Assembly (NCBI GenBank): GCA_035771175.1
Contig: JAYMFD010001271.1
Location: forward strand, 3,348,001-3,412,000
Length of the DNA: 64,000 bases
Reading direction: 5' to 3'
Source: Paratinospora sagittata
Lineage: Eukaryota; Streptophyta; Magnoliopsida; Ranunculales; Menispermaceae
Every line of letters begins with the position of its first letter. The first letter of the stretch is position 1. The position numbers were made by a program, and so were the translations under genes. The notes under the pieces were generated by a model. The model worked only from the letters and a program-made list of their open reading frames with translations. It was not told where the DNA came from and searched no databases. Below are positions 21,952-36,200 of this stretch, piece after piece.

Positions 21952-23350
21952 CTAACGAGAAAAACTTAGGCCTTTCCCTTGCTCGAATTTTCTATTCCTT
22001 GCACAGTTTTGACTAGGAATCGTAGCTGAAACATTCTCCACTAACACCTGGATAATTCCCGTTGTGTCGCACGAGCAAAACAACTTTAGACTAAACAATG
22101 TTTTATATTCAGATAATTTCCTACTCTCTAGCTCTTTAACCTGCAACTGCTAATTTAATAAAATACACATTTTTTAATTTTCAAAGATACAACACACACG
22201 ATTTTTGCAAGTTAGACTAAGCTTTCCAAAGAGTATTTCAAAAGAAGAAAGTCGTGATTCTTGCATTGCCAATAAAAGCTTCGACCTTAATCAAAATTAC
22301 AAATTGTCTTTAAGATAACCTCATTTTATCGCGTTTGTGCTGAGATTTTCAGATGCTATCCACTATTTTAAACTGTAGGTATATGAAGTGTTCTTAGTAA
22401 AAGAACACGTCACCTATATTCATTCTCTAAGTGCTACAACTAATCATCAAGAACAAATCAAACAATAGCTTCCAAAGTCTACAAAGATCAAGCTCTAAGA
22501 ACGAAGACATATCTCAATGCTAATGCATTAGTTTGATGTTAGGAGTGTACGGTAACATCTCGATCAATCTCAGCACGAAAACTCTCTAAATTGCAAAGTC
22601 TTCAAAATCACTTGGATTTAGTATTTGATTTTGACAAAATATTTTTCGAATGGTTTTAATTATAATTTCAACAAGTTTTGAATGATTTAAAAGTGTTTTG
22701 AGACAATGGAATGATTCTTAAGTGTTAAAATATTATTTTTTCCAAAATCGAGCTATCCAGCACTTTGCCAAAAATTTTCAAAAGGCAATAGCGCACTGTC
22801 AGTGTTGATAGCACGCTCATACGGTTGAATAATCAAAAATCTATTTTTTCTTGAAAAATGCTTACAACGCGCTGTCCCTTTTCATAACTCTCTATAGTCC
22901 AATTGCCGTGATCTTTCGATTTTTAGTAAAATGGGCAATAGCGTGCTATCGGCCTTAATTCCACACTATCGGAAAGTCTGAAAATTACGAGCTCCCGAGT
23001 TTGTATATATCGACCTACAATAGTCCGCTATCTGTCATTAGAGAGCATGATACACAACCCAATAGCATGCTATAGACGTTAGAGGTAGAAATCTCACAAT
23101 TCTAACGAGAAAAACTTGGCCCTTTCCCTTGCTCGATTTTTCTATTCCTTGCACAGTTTTGACTAGGAATCGTAGCTGAAACATTCTCCACTAACACCTG
23201 GATAATTCCCGTTGTGTCGCACGAGCAAAACAACTTTAGACTAAACAATGTTTTATATTCAGATAATTTCCTACTCTCTAGCTCTTTAACCTGCAACTGC
23301 TAATTTAATAAAATACACATTTTTTAATTTTCAAAGATACAACACACACG
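21952..23350. repeat. Pair of near-identical adjacent monomer segments
   Basis: The stretch from AACGAGAAAAACTT at about 21955 to past 22190 recurs at 23105-23340 with very few differences. Shared private bases include GACTAGGAATCG, GGATAATTCCCG, TATTCAGATAATTTC and CTCTCTAGCTC. The offset is 1,150 bp, indicating recent unequal exchange or conversion between neighbours. Confidence 0.85.
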
Positions 23351-24324
23351 ATTTTTGCAAGTTAGACTGAGCTTTCCAAAGAGTATTTCAATAGAAGAAA
23401 GTCGTGATTCTTGCATTGCCAATAAAAGCTTTGACCTTAATCAAAATTACAAATTGTCTTGAAGATAACCTCATTTTATCCCTTTTGTACTGAGATTTTC
23501 AGAAGCTATCCATTGTTTTAAACTGTAGGTATATGAAGTGTTCTCAGTAAGAGAACACGTCACCTATATTCTTTCTCTGAGTGCTACAACTAATCATCAA
23601 GAACAAATCAAACAATAGCTTCCAGAGCCTACAAAGATCTTCTAAGAACGAAGACATATCTCATTGCTAGTGCGTTAGTTTGACTTTAGGTGTGTCGGGC
23701 AACCTCTCGATCAATCTCCGCACGAACACTCTCTACATTGCAAAGTCGTCAAAATCACTTGGATTTCGTACTTGATTTTGACAAAATATTTTCTGAAAGG
23801 TTTTAATCATAATTTCAACAAGTTTTGAATGATTTAAAAGTGTTTTGAGACAATGGAATGGTTCTTAAGTGTTAAAATATTATTTTTTCCAAAATCGGGC
23901 TATCCAGCACTTTGCCAACAGTTTTCAAAAGGCAATAGCGCACTATCATTGTTGATAGCACGCTGATATGGTTGAAAAAACAAAAATCTATTTTTTCTTG
24001 AAAGTTGCCTACGACGCGCTATCCCTTTTGATAACTCGCTATAGAGCAGTTGTCGTGATCTTTCGATTTTTAGTAAAATGGGCAATAGCGTTCTATTGGC
24101 CTTGATTGCACGCAATCGGAAAGTCCGAAAAACTTGACCTCTTAGGTTTGTGTATATCGACCTGCAATTGTCCACTATCTGTCATTAGAGAGCGTTATAC
24201 ACAACCCAAGAGCCTGTTATAGACGTTAGAGTTAGAAATCTCACAATTCTAATGAGAAAAACTTGGGCCCTTTCCCTTGCTCGATTTTTCTATTCCTTGC
24301 ACAGTTTTGACTGGGAATCATAGC

Positions 24325-24340
24325 TGAAACATTATGTCGC
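24325..24340. other. 28-bp deletion junction in a monomer
   Basis: GCTGAAACATT joins ATGTCGCACG directly. Its counterpart in the duplicated block (about 47180-47225) keeps the full CTCCACTAACACC through CCCGTTG. The loss therefore occurred in this copy only, after the block duplication, or was repaired in the other. Confidence 0.85.
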
Positions 24341-27300
24341 ACGCGCAAAACAACTTTAGACTAAACAATGTTTTATATTCAAATAATTTCCTACTCTCTT
24401 GCTCTTTAACCTGTAACTGGTAATTTAATTAAACACTAATTTTCTAATTTTCAAAGATACAACACACACGATTTTTGCAAGTTAGACTGAGCTTTCCAAA
24501 GAGTATTTCAAAAGAAGAAAGTCGTGATTCTTGCATTGCCAATAAAAGCTTCGACCTTAATCAAAATTACAAATTGTCTTGTAGATAACCTCATTTTATC
24601 CCTTTTGTGCTGAGATTTTCAGAAGCTATCCATTGTTTTAAACTGTAGGTATATGAAGTGTTCTCAGTAGGAGAACACGTCACCTATATTCTTTCTCTGA
24701 GTGCTACAACTAATCGTCAAGAACAAATCAAACAATAGCTTTCAAAGTCTACAAAGATCAAGCTCTAAGAACGAAGACAAATCTCAATGCTAATGCATTT
24801 TTTTGATCTTAGGTTTGTACGGTAACCTCTCGATCAATCTCAGCACGAAAACTCTCTAAATTTCAAAGTCTTCAAAATCACTTGGCTTTAGTATTTGATT
24901 TTGACAAAAATACTTTCCGAAAGGTTTTAATCACAATTTCAATGAGTTTTGAATGATTTAAAAGTGTTTTGAGACAATGGAATGGTTCTTAATGGTTAAA
25001 ATATTATTTTTTCAAAAATCGGGCTATCCAGCACTTTGGAAACATTTTTCAAAAGGCAATAGCGCACTATCAGTGTTGGTAGCACGCTGATATGGTTGAA
25101 TAATCAAAAATCTAGTTTTTATTGAAAGTTGCCTACGACGCGCTATCCCTTTTGGTAACTCGCTATATAGCCGTTGCCGTGATCTTTCGATTTTTAGTAA
25201 AATGGGCAATAGCGTGCTATTGGCCTTGATTGCACGCTATCGGAAAGTCCGAAAAACTCGACCTCTTGGGTTTGTGTATATCGACCTGCAATAGTCCGCT
25301 ATCTGTCATTAGAGAGCATGATACACAACCCAATAGCATGTTATAGACGTTAGAGTTTGAAATCTCACAATTCTAACGGGAAAAACTTGGGCCCTTTCCC
25401 TTGCTTGATTTTTCTATTCCTTGCACAGTGTTGACTGGGAATCGTAGCTGAAACATTCTCCACTAACACCTGGATGATTCCCGTTGTGTCGCACGTGTAA
25501 AACAACTTTCGACTAAACAATGTTTTATATCCAAATAATTTCCTACTCTTTTGCTCTTTAACCTGCAACTTCTAATTTATTAAAACACACATTTTCTAAT
25601 TTTTAAAGATACAACACACACGATTTTTGCAAGTTAGACTGAGCTTTCCAAAGTGTATTTCAAAAGAAGAAAGTCGTGATTCTTGCATTGCCAATAAATG
25701 CTTCGACCTTAATCAAAATTACAAATTGTCTTGAAGATAACCTCATTTTATCCCTTTTGTGCTGAGATTTTCAGAAGCTATCCACTGTTTTAAACTGTAG
25801 GTATATGAAGTGTTCTCAATAAGAGAACACGTCACCTTTATTCTTTCTCTGAGTGCTACAACTAATCATCAAGAACAAATCAAACAATAGCTTCCAAAGG
25901 TTACAAAGATTAAGCTCTAAGAACGAAGACATATCTCAATTCTAATGCATTAGTTTGATCTTAGGTGTGTAGGGTAACTTCTCGATCAATCTCAGCACGA
26001 AAACTCTCTAAATTGCAAAGTCTTCAAAATCACTTGGATTTAGTATTTGATTTTGACAAAATATTTTCCGAAAGGTTTTAATCATAATTTCAATGAGTTT
26101 TGAATGATTTAAAAGTGTTTTGAGACAATGGAATGGTTCCTAAGTGTCAAAATATAAATTTTTGCAAAATCGGGTTTTCCAGCAGTTTGCCAAAATTTTT
26201 CAAAAGGCAATAGCACACTATTCACTGTTGATAGCACGCTGATAGGGTTGAATAATCAAAAATATATTTTTTCTTGAAAATTGCCAACAACGCGCTATCC
26301 CTTTTGATAACTTGCTATTGAGTAGGTTCCGTGATCTTTCGATTTTAAGTAAAATGGGCAATTGCGTGCTATAGGCCTTGATTGCACGCTATCGAAAAGT
26401 CCGAAAGACTCGAGCTCTCGGGTTTGTGTATATCGACCTGCAATAGTCCGCTATCCGTCATTAGAAAGCATGATACGCAACCCAATAGCATGCTATAGAC
26501 GTTAGAGTTTGAAATCTCACAATTCTAATGAGAAAAACTTGGGCCCTTTCCCTTTCTTGATTTTTCTATTCCTTGCACAATTTTGACTGGGAATCGTAGC
26601 TGAAACATTCTCCCCTAACACCTGGATGATTCCCGTTGTGTCGCACGCGCAAAACAACTTTAAACTAAACAATGTTTTATATCCAAATAATTTCATACTC
26701 TCTTGCTCTTTAACCTGCAACTTCTAATTTATTAAAACACACATTTTCTAATTTTCAAAGATACAACACACACGATTTTTTCAAGTTAGACTGAGCTTTC
26801 CAAAGAATATTTCAAAAGAAGAAAGTCGTGATTCTTGCATTGCCAATAAAAGCTTTGACCTTAATCAAAATTACAAAATCTCTTGAAGATAACCTCATTT
26901 TATCCCTTTTGTGCTGAGATTTTCAGAAGCTATCCATTGTTTTAAACTGTAAGTACATGAAGTGTTCTCAGTAAGAGAACACGTCACCTATATTCTTTCT
27001 TTAAGTGCCACAACTAATCATCAAGAACAAATCAAACAATATCTTTCAAAGTTTACAAAGATCAAGCTCTAAGAACGAAGACATATCTCAATGCTAATGC
27101 ATTTGTTTGATCTTAGGTGTGTACCGTAACCTCTTGATCAATCTCAGCACGAAAACTCTCTAAATTGCAAAGTCTTCAAAATCACTTGGATTTAGTATTT
27201 GATTTTGACAAAATATTTTCCGAAAGGTTTTAATTATAATTTCAATGAGTTTTGAATGATTTAAAAGTGTTTTGAGACAATGGAATGGTTCTTAAGTGTC

Positions 27301-29589
27301 AAAATATTAATTTTTGCAAAATCGGGCTTTCCAGCACTTTGCCAAAACTTTTCAAAAGGCGATAGCGCACTATCAGTGTTGATAGCACGCTGATATGGTT
27401 GAATAATCAAAAATCTATTTTTCCTTGAAAGTTGCCTACGACGCGCTATCCCTTTTGGTAACTCGCTATATAACAGTTGCCGTGATCTTTCGATTTTTAG
27501 TAAAATGGGCAATAGCGTGCAATTGGCCTTGATTGCACGCTATCGGAAAGTCTGAAAAACTCGACCTCTCGGGTTTGTGTATATCGACCTGCAATAGTCC
27601 GCTATCTGTTATTAAAGAGCATGATACACAACCCAATAGCATGCTATAGACGTTACAGTTAAAAATCTCACAATTCTAACGAGAAAAACTTGGGCCCTTT
27701 CCCTTGCTCGATTTTTCTATTCCTTGCACAGTTTTGACTGGGAATCCTAGCTGAAACATTCTCCACCAACCCCAGGATGATTCCCGTTGTGTCGCACGCG
27801 CAAAACAACCTTAGACTAAACAATGTTTTATATTCAAATAATTTCCTACTCTGTTGCTCTTTAACCTGTAACTGCTAATTTAATAAAACAATAATTTTCT
27901 AATTTTCAAAGATACAACACACACGATTTTTGCAAGTTAGACTGAGCTTTCCAAAGAGTATTTCAATAGAAGAAAGTCGTGATTCTTGCATTGCCAATAA
28001 AAGCTTCGACCTTAATCAAAATTACAAATTGTCTTGAAGATAACCTCATTTTATCCCTTTTGTGCTGAGATTTTCAGACGCTATCCGTTGTTTTAAACTG
28101 TAGGTATATGAAGTGTTCTCAGTAAGAGAACACGTCACCTATATTCTTTCTCTGAGTGCTACAACTAATCATCAAGAACAAATCAAACAATAACTGTCAA
28201 AGTCTACAAGGATCAAGCTCTAAGAACGAAGACATATCTCAATGCTAATGCATTTGTTTGATCTTAGGTTTGTACGGTAACCTCTCGATCAATCTCAACA
28301 CGAAAACTCTCTCAATTTCAAAGTCTTCAAAATCACTTGGATTTAGTATTTCATTTTGACAAAAATACTTTCCGAAAGGTTTTAATCATAATTGCAATGA
28401 GTTTTGAATGATTTAAAAGTGTTTTGAGACAATGAAATGGTTCTTAATGGTTAAAATATTAATTTTTCAAAAATCAGGCTATCCAGCACTTTGCAAACAT
28501 TTTTCAAAAGGCAATTGCGCACTATCAGTGTTGGTAGCACGCTGATATGGCTAAATAATCAAAACTCTAGTTTTTCTTGAAAGTTGCCTACGACGCGCTA
28601 TCCCTTTTGGTAACTCGCTATGTAGCAGTTGCCGTGATCTTTCGATTTTTAGTAAAATGGGCAATAGCGTGCTATTGGCCTTGACTGCATGCTATCGGAA
28701 ATTCCGAAAAACTCGACCTCTCGGGTTTGTGTATATCGACCTGCAATAGTCCGCTATCTGTCATTAGAGAGCATGATACACAACCCAATAGCATGCTATA
28801 GACGTTAGAGTTAGAAATCTCACAATTCTAACGAGAAAAACTTGGGCCCTTTCCCTTGCTCGATTTTTTTATTCGTTGCACAGTTTTGACTGGGAGTCAT
28901 AGCTGAAACATTCTCGACTAACACCTGGAAGATTCGCGTTGTGTCGCACGCGCAAAACAACTTTAGACTAAACAATGTTTTATATTCAAATAGTTTCCTA
29001 CTCTCTTGCTCTTTAACCTGCAACTGCTAATTTAATAAAACACACATTTTCTAATTTTGAAAGATGCAACACACACGATGTTTGCAAGTTAGACTGAGCT
29101 TTCCAAAGAGTATTTCAAAAGAAGAAAGTCGTGATTCTTGCACTTCCAATAAAAGCTTCGACGTTAATCAAAATTACAAAATGTCTTGAAGATAACCTCT
29201 TTTTATCCCTGTTGTGCTGAGATTTTTAGAAGCTATCTATTGTTTTAAATTGTAGGTATATGAAGGGTTCTCAGTAAGAGAACGCGTCACCTATATTCTT
29301 TCTCTGAGTGCTACAACTAATCATCAAGAACAAATCAAACAATACCTTTCAAAGTCTAGAAAGATCAAGCTCTAAGAACGAAGACAAATCTCAATGCTAA
29401 TGCATTAGTTTGATCTTAGGTGTGTACGGTAACCTCTCGATCAATCTCAACACGAAAACTCTCTAAATTGCAAAGTCTTTAAAATCACTTCGATTTAGTA
29501 TTTGATTTTGACAAAATATTTTTCGAAAGGTTTTAATCATAATTTCAAAGAGTTTTGAATGATTTAAAAGTGTTTAGAGACAATGGAAT

Positions 29590-29620
29590 GGTTCTTAATT
29601 GTTAAATCGGGCTATCCAGC
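29590..29620. other. 18-bp deletion variant shared by three monomers
   Basis: Here the usual GTTAAAATATTAATTTTTCC leading into CGGG is shortened to GTTAAATCGGG. The same 18-bp loss occurs at about 50170 and 55905, and all three copies also read ACTTCGCCAAAG afterwards. The deletion ends share AAAT. It marks copies that descend from one ancestral monomer. Confidence 0.9.
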
Positions 29621-30289
29621 ACTTCGCCAAAGTTTTTGAATAGGCAATAGCGCACTATCAGTGTTGATAGCACGCTGATAGGATTGAATAATCAAAAATC
29701 TATTTTTTCTTGAAAATTGCCTACGACGCGCTATCCCTTTTCACAACTCTCTATAGAGCAGTTGTCGTGATCTTTCGATTTTTAGTAAAATGGGCAATAG
29801 CGTGCTATAGGCCTTGATTCCACCCTATCGGAAAGTCCGAAAAACTCGAGCTCTGGGGTTTCTGTATATCGACCTGAAATAGTCCGCTATCCGTTATTAG
29901 AGAGCATGATACACAACCCAATAGCATGCTATAGACGTTAGAGTTCGAAATCTCACAATTCTAACGAGAAAAACATGGGCCCTTTCCCTTGCTCGATTTT
30001 TCTATTCCTTGCACAGTTTTGACTGGGAATCCTAGTTGAAACATTCTCTACTAACACATGGATGATTCCCGTAGTGTCGCACGCGCACAACAACTTTAGA
30101 CTAAACAATGTTTATATTCAAATAATTTCCTACTCTCTTGCTCTTTAAACTGCAACTGCTAATTTAATAAAACGCTCATTTTCTAATTTTCACTGATACA
30201 ACACACACAATTTTTGCAAGTTAGACTGAGCTTTCCAAAGAGTATTTCAAAAGAAGAAAGTCGTGAATCTTGCATTGCCAATAAAAGCT

Positions 30290-33200
30290 TCGACCTGAAT
30301 CAAAATTGCAAACTATCTTGGAGATAACCACATTTTGTCCCTTTTGTGCTCAGATTTCCAGAAGCTATCCATTGTTTTAAACTGTAGGTATATGAAGTGT
30401 TCTTAGTAAGAGAACACGTCACCTATATTTTTTGTCTGAGTGCTACAACTAATCATCAATAACAAATCAAACAATAGCTTCCAAAGTCTACGAAGATCAA
30501 GCACTAAGAACGAAGACATATCTCAATTCTAATGCATTAGTTTGATCTTAGGTGTGTAGGGTAACCTCTCGATCAATCTCAACACGAAAACTCCCTCCAT
30601 TGCAAAGTCTTCAAAATCACTTTGATTTAGTATTTTATTTTGACAAAATATTTTTCGAAAGGTATTAATCATAATTTCAATGAGTTTTGAATGATTTAAA
30701 AGTGTTTTGAGACAATGGAATGGTTCTTAAGTGTTAAAATATTAATTTTTCCAAAATCGGGCGATCCAGCACTTTGCCAAAATTTTTCAAACGGCAATAG
30801 TGCACTATCAGTGTTGATAGCACGCTGATATGGTTGAATAATCAAAAATCTAGTTTTTCTTGAAAATTGCCTACAACGCGCTATCCCTTTTCATAACTCG
30901 CTATAGAGCAGTTGCCGTGATCTTTTGATTTTTAGTAAAATGGGCAATAGCGTGCTATAGGCCTTCATTGCACGCTATCGGAAAGTTCGAAAAACTCCAG
31001 CTCTCGGGTTTGTGTATATTGACCTGATATAGTCCGCTATCTGTCATTAGAGAGCATGATACACAATCCAATAGCATGCTATAGACGTTAGAGTTAGAAA
31101 TCTCAAAATTCTAACGAGAAAAACTTGGGCCTTTCCCTTGCTCGATTTTTCTATTCCTTGCACAGTTTTGACTGGGAATCCTAGCTGAAACATTCTCCAC
31201 TAACACTTGGATGATTCCCGTTGTGCCGCACGCGCAAAACAACTTTAGACTAAACAATGTTTTATATTCAAATAATTTCCTACTCTCTTGCTCTTTAACC
31301 TGCAACTGCTAATTTAATAAAACACACATTTTCTAATTTTCAAAGATACAACACACACGATTTTTGCAAGTTAGACTGAGCTTTCCAAGGAGTATTTCAA
31401 AAGAAGAAAGTCGTGATTCTTGCATTGCCAATAAAAGCTTCGACCTGAATCAAAATTGCAAACTATCTTGGAGATAACCTCATTTTGTCCCTTTTGTGCT
31501 CAGATTTCCAGAAGCTATCCATTGTTTTAAACTGTAGGTATATGAAGTGTTCTTAGTAAGAGAACACGTCACCTATATTCTTTCTCTGAGTGCTACAAGT
31601 AATCATCAATAACAAATCAAACAATAGCTTCCAAAGTCTACAAAGATCAAGCTCTAAGAACGAAGACATATGTCAATGCTAATGCATTAGTTTGATCTTA
31701 GGTGTGTAGGGTAACCTCTCGATCAATCTCAACACGAAAACTCCCTCCATTGCAAAGTCTTCAAAATCACTTTGATTTAGTATTTTATTTTGACAAAATA
31801 TTTTTCGAAAGGTTTTAATCATAATTTCAATGATTTTGAATGATTTAAAAGTGTTTTCAGACAATGGAATGGTTTTAAGTGTTAAAATATTAATTTTTCC
31901 AAAATCGGGCTATCCAGCACTTTGCCAAAATTTTTCAAACGGCAATAGCGCACTATCAGTGTTGATAGCACGCTGATATGGTTGAATAATAAAAAATCTA
32001 GTTTTTCTTGAAAATTGCCTACAACGCGCTATCCCTTTTCATAACTCGCTATAGAGCAGTTGCCGTGATCTTTCAATTTTTAGGAAAATGGGCGATAGCG
32101 TGCTATAGACCTTGATTGCACGCTATGGGAAAGTCCGAAAAACTCCAGCTCTCGGGTTTGTGTATATCGACTTGCAATAGTTCGCTATCCGTCATTAGAG
32201 AGCATGATACACAATCCAATAGCATGCTATAGACGTTACAGTTTGAAATCTCACAATTCTAACGAGAAAAACTTGGGCCTTTCCCTTGCTCGATTTTTCT
32301 ATTCCTTGCCCAGTTTCGACTGGGAATCCTAGCTGAAACATTCTCCACTAACACCTGGATGATTCCCGTAGTGTCGCACGCACAAAACAACTTTAGACTA
32401 AACAATGTTTTATATTCAAACAATTTCCTACTCTCTTGCTCTTTAACCTGCAACTGCTAATTTAATAAAGCACACATTTTCTACTTTTCAAAGATACAAC
32501 ACACACGATTTTTGCAAGTTAGACTGAGCTTTCCAAAGAGTATTTAAAAAAAAGAAAGTCGTGATTCTTGCATTGCCAATAAAAGCTTCGACCTGAATCA
32601 AATTTGCAAACTGTCTTGGAGATAATCTCATTTTGTTCCTTTTGTGCTGAGATTTTCAGAAGCTATCCATTGTTTTAAACTGTAGGTATATGAAGTGTTC
32701 TTAGTAAGAGAACACGTCACCTATATTCTTCCTCTCAGTGCTACAACAAATCATCAATAACAAATCAAACAATAGCTTCCAAAGTCTACAAAGATCAAGC
32801 TTTAAGAACGAAGACATATGTCAATGCTAATGCATTAGTTTGATCTTAGGTGTGTAGGGTAACCTCTCGATCAATCTCAACACGAAAACTCCCTCCATTG
32901 CGAAGTCTTCAAAATCACTTTGATTTAGTATTTTATTTTGACAAAATATTTTTCGAAAGGTTTTAATCATAAGTTCAATGAGTTTTGAATGATTTAAAAG
33001 TGTTCTGAGACAATGGAATGGTTCTTAAGTGTTAAAATATTAATTTTTTCCAAAATCGGGCTATTCAGCACTTTGCCAAAATTTTGGAAACGGCAATAGC
33101 GAACAATCAGTGTTGATAGCACGCTGATATGGTTGAATAATCAAAAATCCATTTTTTCTTGAAAATTGCCTACAACGCGCTATCCCTTTTCATAACTCGC

Positions 33201-36200
33201 TATAGGCCTTGATTGCACGCTATCGGAAAGTCCGAAAAACTCCAGCTCTTGGGTTTGTGTATATCGACCTGCAATAGTCCGCTATCTGTCATTAGAGAGC
33301 ATGATACACAACTCAATAGCTTGCAATAGACGTGAGAGTTTGAAATCTCACAATTCTAACGAGAAAAACGTGGGCCCTTTCCCTTGCTCAATTTTTCTAA
33401 TCCTTGCACAGTTTTGACTGGGAATCCTAGCTGAAACATTCTCCACTAACACCAGGATGATTCCCGTAGTGTCGCACGCGCACAACAACTTGAGACTAAA
33501 CAATGTTTTATATTCAAATCATTTCCTACTCTCTTGCTCTTTAACTTGCAACTGCTAATTTAATAAAACGCTCATTTTCAAATTTTCAAAGATACAACAC
33601 ACACGATTTTTGCAATTTAGACCGAGCTTTCCAAAGAGTATTTCAAAAGAAGAAAGTCGTGATTCTTGCATTGCCAATAAAAGCTTCGACCTGAATCAAA
33701 ATTGCAAACTGTCTTGAAGATAACCTCATTTTGTCCCTTTTGTGCTCAGATTTCCAGAAGCTATCCATTGCTTTAAACTGTAGGTATATGAAGTGTTCTT
33801 AGTAAGAGAACACGTCACCTATATTCTTTCTCTGAGTGCTACAAGTAATCATCAATAAAAAATCAAACAATAGCTTCCAAAGTCTACAAAGATCAAGCTC
33901 TAAGAACGAAGACATATGTCAATGCTAATGCATTAGTTTGATCTTAGGTGTGTAGGGTAACCTCTCGATCAATCTCAACACGAAAACTCCCTCCATTGCG
34001 AAGTCTTCAAAATCACTTTGATTTAGTATTTTATTTTGACAAAATATTTTTCGAAAGGTTTTAATCATAAGTTCAATGAGTTTTGAATGATTTAAAAGTG
34101 TTCTGAGACAATGGAATGGTTCTTAAGTGTTAAAATATTAATTTTTTCCAAAATCGGGCTATTCAGCACTTTGCCAAAATTTTGGAAACGGCAATAGCGA
34201 ACAATCAGTGTTGATAGCACGCTGATATGGTTGAATAATCAAAAATCCAGTTTTTCTTGAAAATTGCCTACAACGCGCTATCCCTTTTCATAACTCGCTA
34301 TAGGCCTTGATTGCACGCTATCGGAAAGTCCGAAAAACTCCAGCTCTTGGGTTTGTGTATATCGACCTGCAATAGTCCGCTATCTGTCATTAGAGAGCAT
34401 GATACACAACTCAATAGCTTGCTATAGACGTGAGAGTTTGAAATCTCACAATTCTAACGAGAAAAACGTGGGCCTGTTCCCTTGCTCAATTTTTCTATTC
34501 CTTGCACAGTTTTGACTGGGAATCCTAGCTGAAACATTCTCCATTAACACCAAGATGATTCCCGTAGTGTCGCACGCGCACAACAACTTGAGACTAAACA
34601 ATGTTTTATATTCAAATCATTTCCTACTCTCTTGCTCTTTAACTTGCAACTGCTAATTTAATAAAACGCTCATTTTCAAATTTTCAAAGATACAACACAC
34701 ACGATTTTTGTAATTTAGACCGAGCTTTCCAAAGAGTATTTCAAAAGAAGAAAGTCGTGATTCTTGCATTGCCAATAAAAGCTTCGACCTGAATCAAAAT
34801 TGCAAACTGTCTTGAAGATAACCTCATTTTGTCCCTTTTGTGCTCAGATTTCCAGAAGCTATCCATTGCTTTAAACTGTAGGTATATGAAGTGTTCTTAG
34901 TAAGAGAACACGTCACCTATATTCTTTCTCTGAGTGCTACAAGTAATCATCAATAACAAATCAAACAATAGCTTCCAAAGTCTACAAAGATCAAGCTCTA
35001 AGAACGAAGGCATATGTCAATGCTAATGCATTAGTTTGATCTTAGGTGTGTAGGGTAACCTCTCGATCAATCTCAACACGAAAACTCCCTCCATTGCAAA
35101 GTCTTCAAAATCACTTTGATTTTGTATTTTATTTTGACAAAATATTTTTCGAAAGGTTTTAATCATAATTTCAATGAGTTTTGAATGATTTAAAAGTGTT
35201 TTCAGACAATGGAATGGTTTTAAGTGTTAAAATATTAATTTTTCCAAAATCGGGCTATCCAGCACTTTGCCAAAATTTTTCAAACGGCAATAGCGCACTA
35301 TCAGTGTTGATAACACGCTGATATGGTTGAATAATCAAAAATCTAGTTTTTCTTGAAAATTTCCTACAACGCGCTATCCCTTTTCATAACTCGCTATAGA
35401 GCAGTTGCCGTGATCTTTCGATTTTTAGTAAAATGGGCGATAGCGTGCTATAGACCTTGATTGCACGCCATCGGAAAGTCCGAAAAACTCCAGCTCTCGG
35501 GTTTGTGTATATCGACTTGCAATAGTTCGCTATCCGTCATTAGAGAGCATGATACACAACTCAAAAGCATGCTATAGACGTTAGAGTTTGAAATCTCACA
35601 ATTCTAACGAGAAAAACTTGGGCCTTTCCCTTGCTCGATATTTCTATTCCTTGCACAGTTTTGACTGGGAATCCTAGCTGAAACATTCTCCACTAACACC
35701 TGGATGATTCCCGTAGTGTCGCACGCACAAAACAACTTGAGACAAAACAATGTTTTATATTCAAATCATTTCCTACTCTCTTGCTCTTTAACTTCCAACT
35801 TCTAATTTAATAAAACGCTCATTTTCTAATTTTCAAAGATACAACACACACGATTTTTGCAAGTTAGACTGAGCTTTCCAAAGAGTATTTAAAAAGAAGA
35901 AAGTCGTGATTCTTGCATTGCCAATAAAAGCTTCGACCTGAATCAAAATTGCAAACTATCTTGGAGATAACCTCATTTTGTCCCTTTTGTGCTCAGATTT
36001 CCAGAAGCTATCCATTGTTTTAAACTGTAGGTATATGAAGTGTTCTTAGTAAGAGAACACGTCACCTATGTTCTTTTTCTGAGTGCTACAAGTAATCTTC
36101 AATAACAAATCAAACAATAGCTTCCAAAGTCTACAAAGATCAAGCACTAAGAACGAAGACATATGTCAATGCTAATGCATTAGTTTGATCTTAGGTGTGT

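Larger units (their letters stand above)
19980..30290. repeat. Satellite subfamily S2, first block
   Basis: Anchors are at 20450, 21599, 22749, 23896, 25020, 26171, 27323, 28475 and 29608. Diagnostic bases are ACCTTAATCAAAATTACAAA, CATTTTATCCC, CTCTCTAAATTGC, GTATTTGATTTTGAC and CCCGTTGTGTCGC. Most intervals are 1,147-1,152 bp; 1,124 bp (28-bp deletion near 24330) and 1,133 bp (18-bp deletion) are the exceptions. Private variants link this block to 42830-51500. Recurring minus-strand frames of 61-91 codons (for example 21952, 23102, 23900, 25024, 27261) are satellite by-products. The boundary with S3 is gradual, since S3-type CCCGTAGTGTCGC already appears near 30070. Confidence 0.92.
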
